Shown here in pieces: positions 11,481 through 22,841 of a stretch of DNA of 64,000 bases; the first letter of the stretch is position 1; every line of letters begins with the position of its first letter. The DNA lies in contig CM046876.1 of assembly GCA_025667525.1 (NCBI GenBank), positions 565,065,469-565,129,468 of the forward strand, read 5' to 3'. The translations under genes and the position numbers were made by a program. The stretch is from Glebionis coronaria. Taxonomy: Eukaryota > Streptophyta > Magnoliopsida > Asterales > Asteraceae. Below the pieces are notes generated by a model. The model was given only the letters and a program-made list of their open reading frames with translations. It searched no databases and had not been told where the DNA came from.

Positions 11481-12880
11481 ATTAAGATACACTTATAGGA
11501 AATCCTTATATAAAGCCACAAAAAGGTACTAATTTAGAGTCAATAATCAACCGGAAAATTTTATTAGATTAATATTAAGGTTAGTGCCTATCTCATGATA
11601 AAAAAAAATTGTGCTTGCAATTAAATCTTGAAACTTCAAAATAATCCCTTTGTCACCAACTGATCTTGGAAGATAGGATTTAAAGCCACAAAATTAAACA
11701 CTCATTAAAATCAGTGCGTGTTAATTTAGGTGTGTTTGGGGCTGTTTTTACTTGTTCTTTTTAGATAGAGCGTCTTCTAGGAATACTAAAAGCATGTACA
11801 TATTTTACCATTTTGGCCTGCAACACGGAGTTCATTTAGATAGTAGGTAGCTCGCTAGTGTTGAGTATGTATTCATACAACTTCAGACCTCTAACAATGG
11901 TTACCTGTTAAATTATAGACAAATATATCACCAAAAAGAAGTGTGATTGATTTCGGATGTAAAAAACTTCGACCACTGTAGAAAGAAATGGAAGACTAAC
12001 CTGCAACAGTTTCATGCGTTGATTCTGGGTTGAATTTGGCTCTCTGTTCAGGTTAGAAAATAAGAGAATATTCGCCTACATATCCGATTTAGATAAACTG
12101 CTGATGATATGGATATTCAGAACTCCTATCTTGATCTTCACACATCCAGTGTTTCTGTACATAGCAGACATTTAATCCCCTGAGCTTATTAGAAGATGAT
12201 GGGATGGTAAATGAAATTGAAGACCAACATTTTGGTCGCTGAAGTAAGATTAAGCGTGCAATTTACTTCGGAGTGGCTAATACACCATGCCCGTGATTTG
12301 TAAGAAAACTTAGATAACCGTTTATAAAAAACAAAAAATCATAAATACGTTTACTTAATAACCCAAATCATTAACTCAAACAGGAGCACATATAGATTTT
12401 TCTCAAGCTTAATAATGAGGAAAAACAATCAACAAAGGCAGAACTTAAATCGAATGTGAAAACTTACCAGCCGAGAAGTAAAGAATACCACTGAATACCC
12501 AAAACCTCATTAAGAATATAGTATTTCCAGCAAACCCAAGAAATTAGGCCTTTCAATCAAGAGTATAATACGAATTAAAGAACACCATAGAAGAATCAAA
12601 ACCCCATAAAAATTAGCGTTTCCAACAAACAGAAGAAATTAATGCTTTCAACCACCTGTTTTGTTTTTACCAACAATCAAGAAATCGAACCTCTCAATAA
12701 AAGGTAAGAAATTCAACCCATCATCACCAGCCGATCAACAACACCACACACCAAACGGCGACAATGAAGAGATCGGGGCAACAAAAGGTGTTCTGATCCG
12801 TCTTTAACAATCAATAGATAAAAAACATCAAACCCAATCAAAAGTAGATCTGTTTACCAAAGATTTCCGTAATATGTATT
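11481..12880. other. Intronic DNA, possible captured 5' gene sequence in antisense
   Basis: No convincing ORF. On the minus strand 12840-12450 looks like a 5' UTR plus intron (pyrimidine-rich leader, GTAAG-like site near 12470). This matches the idea that the neighbouring minus-strand fragments come from one captured gene, but it is only suggestive. Confidence 0.3.
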
Positions 12881-12882
12881 AG

Positions 12883-12918
12883 GTACTCGCCGCCGCATTA
12901 CGCCGGGTGCCATGCTAG
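12883..12918 (+). mobile_element. Helitron 3' terminus (+ strand)
   Basis: GGTACTCGCCG and CGCCGGGTGCC form a stem with G-T pairs, followed 2 nt later by CTAG (12915-12918) and T. Same architecture as the end at 6909. The body lies to the left. Confidence 0.62.
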
Positions 12919-12983
12919 TTTTTAGTTATACATATTCAACTATTCTTTTCTTACACGCTATAATCAGGTCACAAATTTGAATT

Positions 12984-13320
12984 TTGAATCACGTGATTGA
13001 TCATCGAGTTAATCTTTTTGAGTCATCGGGTCAATCTGGTCGTGTCACCGAGTCACCACTTAGTCAACCTGGTCGTGTCATCGGGTCACGGGATCGACCA
13101 CGGGTCAACTCGGCCGAGTCACGAGTCACTGATTCGATCATTCGGTCAACCTTGTCGTGTCGTCGGGTCACGAGATCGACCATCGGATCAACTGGGATGA
13201 GTTACCGGATCACAGGTTCGAACATCATGTCAACCCACTTGAGTCACCGATTTAACGATTCGAACAACAGATCAACCCGATTAAATAATCCGATTATCAG
13301 TTCGACTACCAGATCAATTA
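12984..13320. repeat. Degenerate GTCA/GGGTCAAC tandem repeat
   Basis: About 340 bp of loosely repeated blocks such as CGGGTCAAC, TGGTCGTGTC, CGAGTCACC and GATCGACCA. It creates a 141-codon ORF of repetitive composition that I do not accept as a gene. No conserved unit length is obvious by eye. Confidence 0.6.
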
Positions 13321-13849
13321 ACATATCATTTGATTTTCTGTTAAACAATTTTCGCAGTTACACGCAAATATACGTCAAAACAGATAAATGTTATGTCATT
13401 TTCAAATAAGAAGAAAGTCGGTAAATTAAAAAGTGTTGGACATGAAAATAAAAAAAGTTAAAAACTGGTTAATGTGGTGAAGGTTCCATTACCCAATTTC
13501 ATTTTTACTATCTTATAAAGGGTGTATTTTTATTGTTGAAATATTGAAAATATATAATGGTTGAAAATGTGAGCCCTACTAAAAAGACAAAATTTATATA
13601 CCTTATAAAACATTTAAATAATGAAAATATTACAACTTCAATGTAAATCTCAAATCTTCACCATACGACTCATTCTGAAAATTAAAAAAGGTCCAATTTC
13701 AAAATTATCCCAAAGCCAAATTCATGAATCGATCTACATGTTAAAAACTCATGGAATGTTATGAACGTTTCCATTTTTATTAAAAAAAAATCATTTCGGG
13801 TTTCAAGAGACATTTACTACAAAATGAGTCGTTACGTCAATAAATTACC

Positions 13850-13887
13850 GCTAGGTATTCCGTCGCTATACGCGGGTATGCGTCTAG
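13850..13887 (+). mobile_element. Helitron 3' terminus (+ strand), 36 bp before a TNL exon
   Basis: GGTATTCCGTCG...CGCGGGTATGCGTCTAG ends in CTAG at 13884-13887, followed by T. The hairpin is weaker than in the others (several G-T pairs). The end lies just upstream of the acceptor at 13922-13923, so the polypyrimidine region of the intron is partly Helitron-flanking DNA. Confidence 0.5.
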
Positions 13888-13923
13888 TTTATTAATGATA
13901 GTTCATATTATTTGTATTTTTAG

Positions 13924-14730
13924 AGTTTAGAAAAGCTGAAGATTCTGGATGTGTGTATTTCAAGCTCATTAATCAAGACTGGAAATTTTATTAGAGCAGA
14001 TTCTCTTGAGGAACTTTGGTTAGATGGATGTGAAAATTTGAAAGAGTTGGATAGCTCTATTGGTTGCCTCCAAAAACTTGTTCAATTACATCTAAGCGGT
14101 TGCAAACGGTTGAAAAGTCTCCCTTGGGATATGATTGGCAAATTAACATCTCTTCAAACTCTTAACCTCCGTGGTTGTTCCAACATACGGAAGATCTCAA
14201 ATGAAGTTAGTCAACTCCATCAACTTACCTTAATATTATTAAGTATGTGCACAAACTTGAAGTCAATTGGAGACCTTCCACCAAGCATTGAACGCTTATA
14301 TATGGATCATTGTATAAACCTAGTGAATCTTCCTTCAAACATTTCTGAGTTACAAAATTTGAAGACACTTTGGTTGAATGATTGCTTGAAACTCGGATCT
14401 AAAGGTTTCACACAAGTTACAGGACTCATGAACCTAATAGAATTAAACATGGAAAATTGCAATGTTTCTCAAGTGTCCAGTGGAATTGGGAATTTGGTCT
14501 CATTACGGGAACTAAACCTCTCAGGAAACCCATTTAAAAGTCTACCGGAGAGCTTCAACAACCTTTCACAACTAGACTGCCTTTTTATAAGCAATTGTTC
14601 TCAGTTACAGTTGCTTCCACCTCTTCCATCGCAATTAACAAAGATACCCGCAACCGACTGTGGGTCATTAGATGTGATGCCATTTGATTCAATGCAAAAG
14701 GGATATATGTTTCCTTCCAAAGCATTCAAG
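13924..14730 (+). CDS. TNL resistance-type gene, main LRR exon
   Basis: 269 codons in phase 0 between acceptor TTTTTAG and donor AAG/GTAACT. It begins SLEKLKILD and contains about nine to ten leucine-rich repeats of the TNL type, including SLEELWLDGCENLKELDSS, LVQLHLSGCKRLKSLP, SLQTLNLRGCSNIRKI, SIERLYMDHCINLVNLP and SLRELNLSGNPFKSLPES. The repeats lie in the part that usually determines ligand or effector recognition. It ends with the standard last-LRR sequence (LPPLPSQLTKIPATDCGSL) that precedes the post-LRR domain. No frameshift is visible. Confidence 0.9.
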
Positions 14731-14827
14731 GTAACTAACCTCTCCTACCCTTTCTGGCGTATATATATTTTGTAATGAAGAGTTGTTTTTCATGTATTAT
14801 TAATTAACATGCTTGGATGCTATACAG

Positions 14828-15478
14828 GAATCACGACTCATGAGTAATCAAGGTTTAGAGATTCTTCTCTCACGAGAGGAGGTACCTGAGTGGTGTACTT
14901 ATCAAAACAACAGTGGGAATGTTTTATCTTTTGTGGCACGTATCCAGTTACATACCAAAATATGTGGTCTCATTTTCTGTGCCACCAGAGACGCGGTTTA
15001 TGTTCTTATGGAGTGGGGTTGTCCTGTAATTCATAATAAAACGAAAGGAACAAGACATCAAACGAAAGGAAAAAGAACTCCGTCCGCTAATGTGAGGTAT
15101 AGTTGTGGTACCATGATGGTCATGTTTTATCCACTTAATGATACAACACTAGTGATGGAAGCGGATGATACAGTGGAAGTTGAATTAGATGGTCAAGTTA
15201 ATGGTTGTGGGTTACGTTTGGTATACGATGATAATGATGTGGTAGATTCTGGATTAGTTTTAAAAGATAATAGAAAGGCGTCACTTTCTCTGTTCCCATT
15301 ATCATCAGATATCATGACTGAAAATAGTATTATTACTGAGTTAAATGAGATAGAAGTTTGCCCCTTCCCCATCCCAGGTGATGTCCTATCTTATAATTTA
15401 TCCCCGTGGTATCTTGATCTACAACAATTTGTGATGCAGGGCATGCCTTCGTCCTCCAAAGGAGAGGAGGTGGCTTAG
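14828..15478 (+). CDS. TNL resistance-type gene, last exon with post-LRR (C-JID) domain
   Basis: Acceptor TATACAG at 14821-14827. The exon starts ESRLMSNQGLEILL in phase 0 and ends at TAG 15476-15478 (216 residues). The LSREEVPEWCTYQNNSGNVLSF segment and the later CGLIFCA match the C-terminal jelly-roll/Ig-like domain found after the LRR in TNLs, which takes part in effector binding in known members. Together with the other exons, 761 residues are encoded in the window. Around the stop the sequence TTACTGAGTTAAATGA recurs (about 15333 and 15495), a partial duplication that could give an alternative 3' end. Confidence 0.88.
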   Translation, partial: ESRLMSNQGLEILLSREEVPEWCTYQNNSGNVLSFVARIQLHTKICGLIFCATRDAVYVLMEWGCPVIHNKTKGTRHQTKGKRTPSANVRYSCGTMMVMFYPLNDTTLVMEADDTVEVELDGQVNGCGLRLVYDDNDVVDSGLVLKDNRKASLSLFPLSSDIMTENSIITELNEIEVCPFPIPGDVLSYNLSPWYLDLQQFVMQGMPSSSKGEEVA

Positions 15479-16029
15479 CTGCCTTTTCTTTGGTTACTGA
15501 GTTAAATGATGAAGACATGTGCTCCTTCTCCATCCACATGTTATCTCTTACAGTATTAGTTTGCTTGGTATTAATAAGCGTAAGTTGTTATTGGGGCGTT
15601 CAAACGGAATGCCCAACAGGTGTCTGACGTATGTCCAACGACAGAACTATAAGATTAATATATTTGAACGTTCATGGTTCTTTTGCTTATTATGTCTTTG
15701 TATAATGACATCTAAGGAAAAACCCGGCCATTTTCGACCCGAACTTTTGTTATGGTTTACTTAAACTTTTGGATTTTGATTTAATTTGATGTTAGTCTGT
15801 CGTTAAAATGATAAAGCCATTAATATGATGGTAGGAATCTTCAATTCAGTAGCCCAAAAGTTAGTCTATAATATTAGAAAACATTTATCAGGCGTATTTG
15901 AATACCTTTCAAGAGTTTGGTGAAAGTCCAATGCTAGTTGCTTGTGTTTACATTCTTGTATATGTTCGATCTAGTTAAACTTTATGTAGAAAATATCGTG
16001 TTCAAATGATCCTTTGAGATGATGTATAT
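15479..16029. other. Downstream region of the TNL gene, no gene seen
   Basis: 3' UTR and intergenic DNA. 15493-15550 repeats part of the last exon (about 15333-15390) imperfectly. An 81-codon ORF at 15519-15764 has no recognisable features and overlaps this duplication. Confidence 0.5.
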
Positions 16030-16435
16030 GGGGGCGTTTGGGATTGCTTATTTAAAATAAATTATTCGTTTTGAAAATAAATAATAAGATATTCAACAAT
16101 TAGAAAACGTGGTTTTGAGAAATACTTTTTGGATTTGATTATGTTGTTTGAAATCGCAATAATCGGATAACCAATTTTTTTAGTGTTCGGCAAATCAGAT
16201 TATTTGTTTAGTTAATAAGTAAAACGACTAACATAAACCCATTTTAGATTTTCTCCATTTTGAAAATGAAATAATTAGCTCCTCCTTTACTTTTTCAAAA
16301 CTCCATTTTAGAAGCTTCAAAACGCAAATAATCATTTTTTTCCTTTTATTATCCAAACACTCATTTAAGCTTACATACATTTTAAAAATAAAATAAGTAG
16401 ATAATCTAGTTCCAAATGTAATCCCAAACACCCAA
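16030..16435. mobile_element. MITE with GTTTGGGATT terminal inverted repeats
   Basis: The left end GGGGGCGTTTGGGATT and the right end, reverse complement TTGGGTGTTTGGGATT, are inverted. The flanks ATGTATAT and ATATATAT could be an 8 bp TSD but are low complexity. About 405 bp, AT-rich, non-coding; hAT- or Harbinger-like, not decided. Confidence 0.55.
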
Positions 16436-17235
16436 TATATATATACTCTGGTTTGACCAATTTTTAGGAACACTTTATGATGGAAATATATGTTTTCATT
16501 TGGAGGTAACTACTTGAGTTTGGTTTAATAAACTTAATGTCTCAAGGCACTTTTAATTCCATTATTAGATATTGCATGCTACAGTGTGTATTATTGCTGC
16601 AATGTTTTATAAATGTAGCATATAACTGATTGTATTTGCAACACAGGAGACTATAATATTTGTTGATTGTTTTGTTTTTGCCCATGTTTACTGTAGTTTG
16701 AATTCTGGCATACAGGTGCGTTGAGTTTTCTGTTCTGTTTTTGTGCAGTTGACTTGTTGAGATATTGAGAAAGTGATATTTGAAAAGTATTGGCGCAGTT
16801 TTAGGCATAATTTTTGTTACAAGTTTTTGTTTTATAGCTTATCACCAACGGCAACAAGCCGACAATGAAATTAGCTGTGCAAAATTTGTTACTCTGTTGT
16901 ACTTGGAAAACATGTTTTTCAGGTTTATGTAATTTAATAAGCGTACTAAGTATTAGACAAGGACTAGTAACAGTTAGAGAAACCATCATTTTGTCACGAA
17001 AATCCTAAAGGCAATATGAAATTACTAGAAACTGTTACACATATACAATAATACTAATAACAATTCAGCTTATGTTATGTTCCCATGATTCCAGGAAGAA
17101 GAAATAAACTTCCTTTTGAATCATATACACATCAATGAGAGTGTGAGCTGCAACCCAACACAAAGGTTGCAGGTTCAAGTTTTATGCATAATAATTTCGT
17201 GTGCTAGTCGTGTTTAAAAAAAATACTACGTGTGG
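16436..17235. other. Intergenic, no gene seen
   Basis: Only short ORFs without protein features. Probably body of the Helitron ending at 17276, but its 5' end is not identified. Confidence 0.4.
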
Positions 17236-17239
17236 TACG

Positions 17240-17276
17240 GTTATTTATCGCTGAATTACACGGGGTAACATGCTAG
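17240..17276 (+). mobile_element. Helitron 3' terminus (+ strand, degenerate hairpin)
   Basis: GTTATTTATCG...CGGGGTAACATGCTAG then T: a G-T-rich stem and CTAG at 17273-17276. It resembles the other ends in the window but is more decayed. Confidence 0.45.
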
Positions 17277-17580
17277 TTTATTTAAATATTTTAAGTTATT
17301 TTTTATTTTAGTTTTATAATTAACCTAATTTACCAAACACTTTTAAAGATAAATACAACTTATAATTCGTATTAAAATTTTTTAAAGTTTAGAGCTTACG
17401 GCTTACAATTAATAATACAACATATACTCGCCCAAGTTGTTATCGCAGTAACACGACTTCATTGTTATCCTATTCTATACGAAAAAATTAAGCACCCAGC
17501 CCAAATTTCAATTAACAGTCTATTGTTCTGTCACTCACTCCACTAAAAACAACTTTAACTTTTGATTAACCACAAATTCC

Positions 17581-17676
17581 ATGGCGAAAATGTGTCTCCG
17601 ATCAACGCGTCCCATCCTCCTCATCATCATCGCTGCCATCGTCCTCTCCTCTCCGATCAACGCGCCCCATTTTTAA
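17581..17676 (+). pseudogene. 31-codon signal-peptide-like ORF, truncated gene start
   Basis: ATG at 17581 opens a short ORF with MAKMCLRSTRP followed by a hydrophobic core ILLIIIAAIVLSS and a polar end, ending TAA at 17674-17676. n-, h- and c-regions fit a secretory signal peptide. The next bases are the terminal repeat of a MITE, so the rest of the coding sequence appears to be missing. TCTCCGATCAACGCG occurs twice (about 17596 and 17650), a short internal duplication. A plausible relic of a small secreted-protein gene; the family cannot be named. Confidence 0.4.
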
Positions 17677-17678
17677 AA

Positions 17679-18262
17679 GTGTTGTAAACGAACTGAACGT
17701 TCAATCAACCTTTCATGAATCGTTCGGTAAAAAGTTCGTTTATGTTCGTTTATTTAATAAATGAACAAGCATGAACAAAACTTCACGTTCGTTTATTTAA
17801 ATGAACAAACATGAACAAATATCACGTTCGTTCGTTTATGTTCGTGAACATCCGATTATGTGTTTATTAACGTTCGTTTATGTTCATTTGTTTGTTTATG
17901 TTCCTATATCATAGTATCTTTTAGTTGTATATTATTAAAACTAATATGTTTAAACAAAATAACACTTATAAAACAAGATGTTATGTATATTTGGAAATTT
18001 TTTATGTTTTTTTCTTCGTTCATTTACTTTTGAATGTTTATGTTCGTATAAGGTTCGTTTAGTTTCTTAACGAACGTAAACGAACATGAACAACTTATTT
18101 TCTTAATAAACGAACATGAACAACTTATTTTCTTAATAAACGAACATGGACAAGAAAATTCGTTCGTTTAAGTGTCCGTGTTAGTTTATTTGACCGGTTA
18201 AAATTAAATGAACAAACATGAACAAGATTCCGTTCATGTACGTCCAGTTCGTTTATAACCCT
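17679..18262. mobile_element. MITE rich in GTTCGTTTAT motifs
   Basis: Terminal inverted repeats: GTGTTGTAAACGAACTGAACGT on the left, and the reverse complement of the right end AGGGTTATAAACGAACTGGACGT. The interior holds many copies of GTTCGTTTATGTTCG and its complement. About 584 bp, non-coding. TSD not clear, superfamily open (hAT-like ends). Confidence 0.6.
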
Positions 18263-19372
18263 ACGCACCACACTGATGTTTGATGATCTATATGAAAAAA
18301 TGTTTGTGTAGCAAATAAGATAACTAATAAAAAAATATGTGTTGCTAATAGGAGCCTAACCCTTCAGTTTCCCCCATTTAAAAAATAAAAGCAATCAAAT
18401 AATCAATAGTATCTAACACAATCATTATTTGTTTATGTTATTCAAGTACAAAAATGCAGATGATTTACTGTAAATTTGTTAATGACAACCTTGTTCGCAT
18501 TTTTAAATTTTTTTTGGAAAGATTCTATGTCAACTAATAAAATCATGTGATAGCGAAATTACGTGATTTCTTTCAGGACAAGCTCTTTACGTGCTCCAGA
18601 CTGAAACTTACGTACTTTTTGAGGACTAGTCAATTATGTTCTCTCAGAAACAAACACGAAACAAATAATTTGAAATGAACATTTTCTCATTGAATTCTTG
18701 TAAAACAAAGATTTCACAAGCGTTACCGATCCATGTCATTTTCCCCGTAGGGTTTAAGGCATTTAATAGCTACGTACTTTTTCAAATATATCCATATCAT
18801 ACATGTACTCATAAAACTGTCAAAATAATACTTGAACTTCCGGTTTACCTGTTAATATGGTACATCAAACTTTTTCTACCTATTTTACCCTTCAGTCTAA
18901 TGCCAAATTTTGCATCGTTAGTCCTTTAACTAACGATCATTTTTGTTTTCCAAAAAAAGTGTTTTAACCTTAGAAAAAATTATAATTTTTCTAAACATAT
19001 TCAAAATATAAAAAAATTGTGTTAAAAAAATATTCTAAGTTAAAAAACCTTTTTTTGCTTTAAAAAAAGTTCAAATTGTTTTAAATCTTGTTTCATTTTT
19101 TTTTAAAAAGTTTATATTTTCAGAAAAATAATTTTTTTCTGAATATTTTTTAAAAGTTAAAACTAAATGATTTTTTCCAGAAAAATTTAAATATTTTTAA
19201 TATTTTTTTTGTATTTTAGGAAATAGATAAACTTTTTTAGATGTAAATTGAAATAGTAAATTTTTTATAAAAAAAATCATTATAGGAATAATTTAAAATG
19301 TTTTAATTTTTTTTGAAATGTTTTAAAATTATTAATTTAGGAAAATACAAATATGTTTTTAAATAATTTAAA
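18263..19372. other. AT-rich intergenic DNA, no gene seen
   Basis: 18930-19370 consists largely of T- and A-runs. The 84-codon ORF at 18675-18929 has no family features. Confidence 0.5.
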
Positions 19373-19400
19373 CTAGTTTAAGACCCGTGTATTATACGGG
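19373..19400 (-). mobile_element. Helitron 3' terminus (minus strand)
   Basis: On the minus strand a CCCGTATAATACACGGG hairpin (19384-19400) is followed by TCTTAAACTAG; CTAG is at 19373-19376. The body lies to the right, so the gypsy element at 19581 inserted about 200 bp inside it. Confidence 0.55.
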
Positions 19401-19580
19401 CTTTTAAAGATAATTTCATAATTATTGATATGATTTATATAAATAATGATAAGTGCTTGATCATCTGTAAACTAAAATATAATAGGTAAAAAGATAATCT
19501 GTAGTTTGTCCTTTACTTATGGTAGCAGTAATGATTATGATAATATGATAAAGTGTTAGCTATTTTGATAAGTAGTAAAC

Positions 19581-22500
19581 TGTGACATCCGTCAATTTTT
19601 CATCTTTATTTTTCCATGAAATTATTTAATGTGAGCTTTGAACCTTGTGGATTTATCAAATTGAAAAATTATCTCATATTTATAAACTATCCTCATTTGT
19701 TTACTAATGTGGTGTCGACGTAAATGTATCGTTTGTTTTGCTTTGCGGACAAAGCCCTCTTTAGGGAGAGCGAATGTAACAACTCGAATTTTCGCGTCTT
19801 ATTATTCTAATAGAGACGTGTTCGTTATTGAACGTGTTATGTATTAACGGTTTGCGCCGGTTATGAATGTTTACTAAACCTTCGAGAATACACGTATCCA
19901 TCCTTGCTTAAGTTGTGTTATTGAGATTGTATTATGAGTTCTTGTTGTTAAGTGTACGCGTCTAAAACTCATGTCATTTTGATAAACCCTTAATGGGCCG
20001 AGAGTTACTAATGGGCTGAGCCTTAATGGTCCAGACTGGCCATAAAACCCTTCCTGGGCCGAATTCAACTATGCTAGTTTATACGAAATTACCAAAACTG
20101 AAAACTTGAATCAAAGTTATAACAAGTCAGTAAAACAAAAACTGAGATTTCAAACTAGTCAAACCAAGTCAACCTACAAATTTTATATACATCCCACTCA
20201 CCACTCCAGGCCAACACACATGCCAAGATTACCCCATTTGGGTATATCACAAGACCTCCAATTCCAGATTAAGTTTTACCCTATGCCGAGATTAAAATGT
20301 TATATACAGTCCATTTTCACAAAGTTTATAACACAAAAACAAAACACATTACAACATATTTCAAACAAGGATAATCTGAGCAAGATCAGTGAACACTAAT
20401 CGGAGCACTAGTTCCAGCCGAGCCAAACACACTCCAAATCCTTTTCCGAATACACAAGCCGAAACAAAACCCTCATTGTGAGTCATTTACCCACCTTTCT
20501 TTCATTTTCTTAGTTGTGCTTGTCATTTTAAAACAACCTACGAAAACGAACCAAACTAATTAGTCTTTTTAAAACTATTCGGATTAAGCAATAAAATGTA
20601 ATAATATTAGTATTGTGCTATCAATTTGGACCCATGACCCAAACCCCCATTTTCTGTCGAAGACCACAGACCCCTTTCCTTTTTGTACCATCTTGTGCGT
20701 TTTATTATTGACCATATTTATTTATTTATTTATTTTTGGCTAATACTGTTAATAACAGAATCAAACAAAAACCCCCACTCGAATGACTTAACAATTCTGT
20801 CGAAACCCTAACTTATTCTAAAATCAGTACTAACATAAAATTAACACAATTTATCTCATTAAAATGCTAATTAATCTTAATTAAACTCGCGGGTATAAAA
20901 ACCCCCAATTTGTTCAAAACCCTAATTTTCCCAAACTTGTTTTAATCGTTAATTAACCGCAATCTATGCATAGAAAAACATGCTAATTAGTTTAAAACCC
21001 ATGTATAAATAAACCCCCAAATTATGTGAAAACCCTAATTTTGTAAATCGTTTTATTTATAAAATTAACACAATTTAATACTCAGAAACATTATTTAATT
21101 GTAAATAAACAACCGAATTTGAAAACCCCTAATTTATTTGAAACCCTAATTTTTATAAAATGTGTTCATATGTAATTAATACCAACTAGTATTCTGAAAC
21201 ACAAATTAATTGAAAATAAACCCGAGATTGATAAAACCCCCAATATTTCCGAAAACCCTAATTATTTCTTATTTTAAAAATCAAGAAACCCTCTTGTCAT
21301 ATATTATTAAATCAAATGATTTTGAAATCAGTAAACCCCTTTATTTTCGAAAATATAATAAAAACCATTTAAATCATTCTTTTTAGAAAAGAGATTTAAA
21401 ACTTATCTTTGTGAAGAGACCATCACCAAATCTCCCTGGAAACATCTCGAAAATGGATTAGATTTGATGTGGGGATGAAACCCCACATCCCACGCATGTT
21501 ATTCAACCTAGGCTTTCATGTTTATTGATAAGAATGAATTTGAAGTATTGATTTTTGGCCATGGATGTGTTAGATCCGGTTTGAGAGGAGAGAGAGAGAA
21601 TAGAAGACGGCTGGGAGTTATTTTCGAGAGAGAGTGTAGACTGTGAGTTTTTGGGAGGAGTAAAACAGATATATGCCCCCCAACTTTGTTTGTATCGCCT
21701 GGGTTGAGGGTCGGGTTGGGTAAGAAAGACAAATGGGCCGAGCCCAAGTTTGTTAAGGGCTTTGGGCTGTTCGGTTTGGATGGGTTTATGTAAGCCCAAA
21801 AAAAACTAAACTTTGGTTATAAACTTATACTATTAAGCCCAAAAACTCATTTAATAAATAACCAAGTTTTAATTGTCGTGTTTTTCCGTAAACAAAATAT
21901 ACCGTCAAGCACAACTAGGATCACATACATTTTTATTGGTGAAATTATAAGTGTCGTGACACGGTCGATATACTTATTTAGGTTTTGGATAGCGGGATCG
22001 TATTCTCGAGCTACCGTGTATTCTCATCACTTTGCTTAGTTACGAGGTGAGTTTATAGCCCCACTTTTAACTGCTTTTACTACTTTTTGGGGTGAGACAT
22101 TGCTTGATTTAACGTATGAACACAAGTGCATTTACTGATTTATATACTAGTCTAAGTCCCACTAAAAACCCAGTTGCTTTGGCCCGGGAATCGTGAACCG
22201 TTAATTACTTTGTGTAAGCGCGAATGTTATGGATAGATCTATCGGGGTTGACGCCCCTGTCCGTCTTGGTCCAACAGGGGACAAGCGGGCACAGTTTCAT
22301 TTGAGTCTGAGATAGGATGTCGTGGGTTTAGGCATCCAGTTGGGCTACATTTATATGATTATACTGCCGGTGTTGTTAACGCTTCGGTGTCACGAGCTTA
22401 GACTGTAATAAATGCTTTTATGATGACTTTGTATTTGTTATATTGTCATCACGTTTGGGAAAATCTTGTGGTTCATTAAACACTTCAAATTAACTAAACC

Positions 22501-22821
22501 TATGAACTCACCAACTTTATGTTGACGCTTTAGCAATTTTTTCTCAGGTATTAAGAAGGAAGATGCTATGTGAGGTCTCATGCACTGCCGTCATTTCTAT
22601 TGAAAATAAAGATCATTTGTACTATTTGGAAACTATGTTTTTGTACCTGTGACCAGTTTTATGCTTCCGCACTATGTTAAAACTATTTATTTTATCAAAT
22701 GCAAGTGATCAATTTTCCGAACGTCTCATTTAGAGGTCGTTCTTTGTAACTGTGTGTATGATAATCATGACGTCACCACTCCCTCGTTGCCATTATACTC
22801 TGATATTTTGGGAGTGTGACA
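19581..22821 (+). repeat. 5' LTR of the chromovirus element
   Basis: Begins TGTGACATCCGTC and ends GGGAGTGTGACA. It holds the U3/R/U5 signals but no accepted ORF. It includes sequence blocks shared with two other LTR families of the window (about 22046, 22191, 22376 and 22498; see findings). Confidence 0.93.
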
Positions 22822-22824
22822 TAT

Positions 22825-22841
22825 TGGTATCAGAGCCATGG
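22825..22841 (+). promoter_or_regulatory. Primer binding site (initiator Met tRNA type)
   Basis: TGGTATCAGAGCCATGG starts 3 nt after the 5' LTR. TGGTATCAGAGC is complementary to the 3' end of plant initiator methionine tRNA and is the usual minus-strand primer site in chromoviruses and many copia elements. Confidence 0.9.

Larger units (their letters stand above)
920..13923 (+). other. about 13 kb third intron of the TNL gene, filled with mobile elements
   Basis: The donor after GSK (GTAAGATC) and the acceptor TTTTTAG at 13917-13923 join codons in phase 0 to give a continuous LRR (KLWEGSK then SLEKLKILD). The intron carries the TE insertions listed separately. Because both flanking exons are open and in phase, the simplest reading is one gene with an expanded intron. 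A deletion or fusion of two neighbouring TNL paralogues cannot be excluded without transcript data. Confidence 0.7.

Noticed and set aside
12984..13409. 141-codon ORF
   Set aside because: Translation of a degenerate tandem repeat with no domain.
15519..15764. 81-codon ORF after the TNL stop
   Set aside because: Overlaps a partial duplication of the last exon and has no recognisable protein features.
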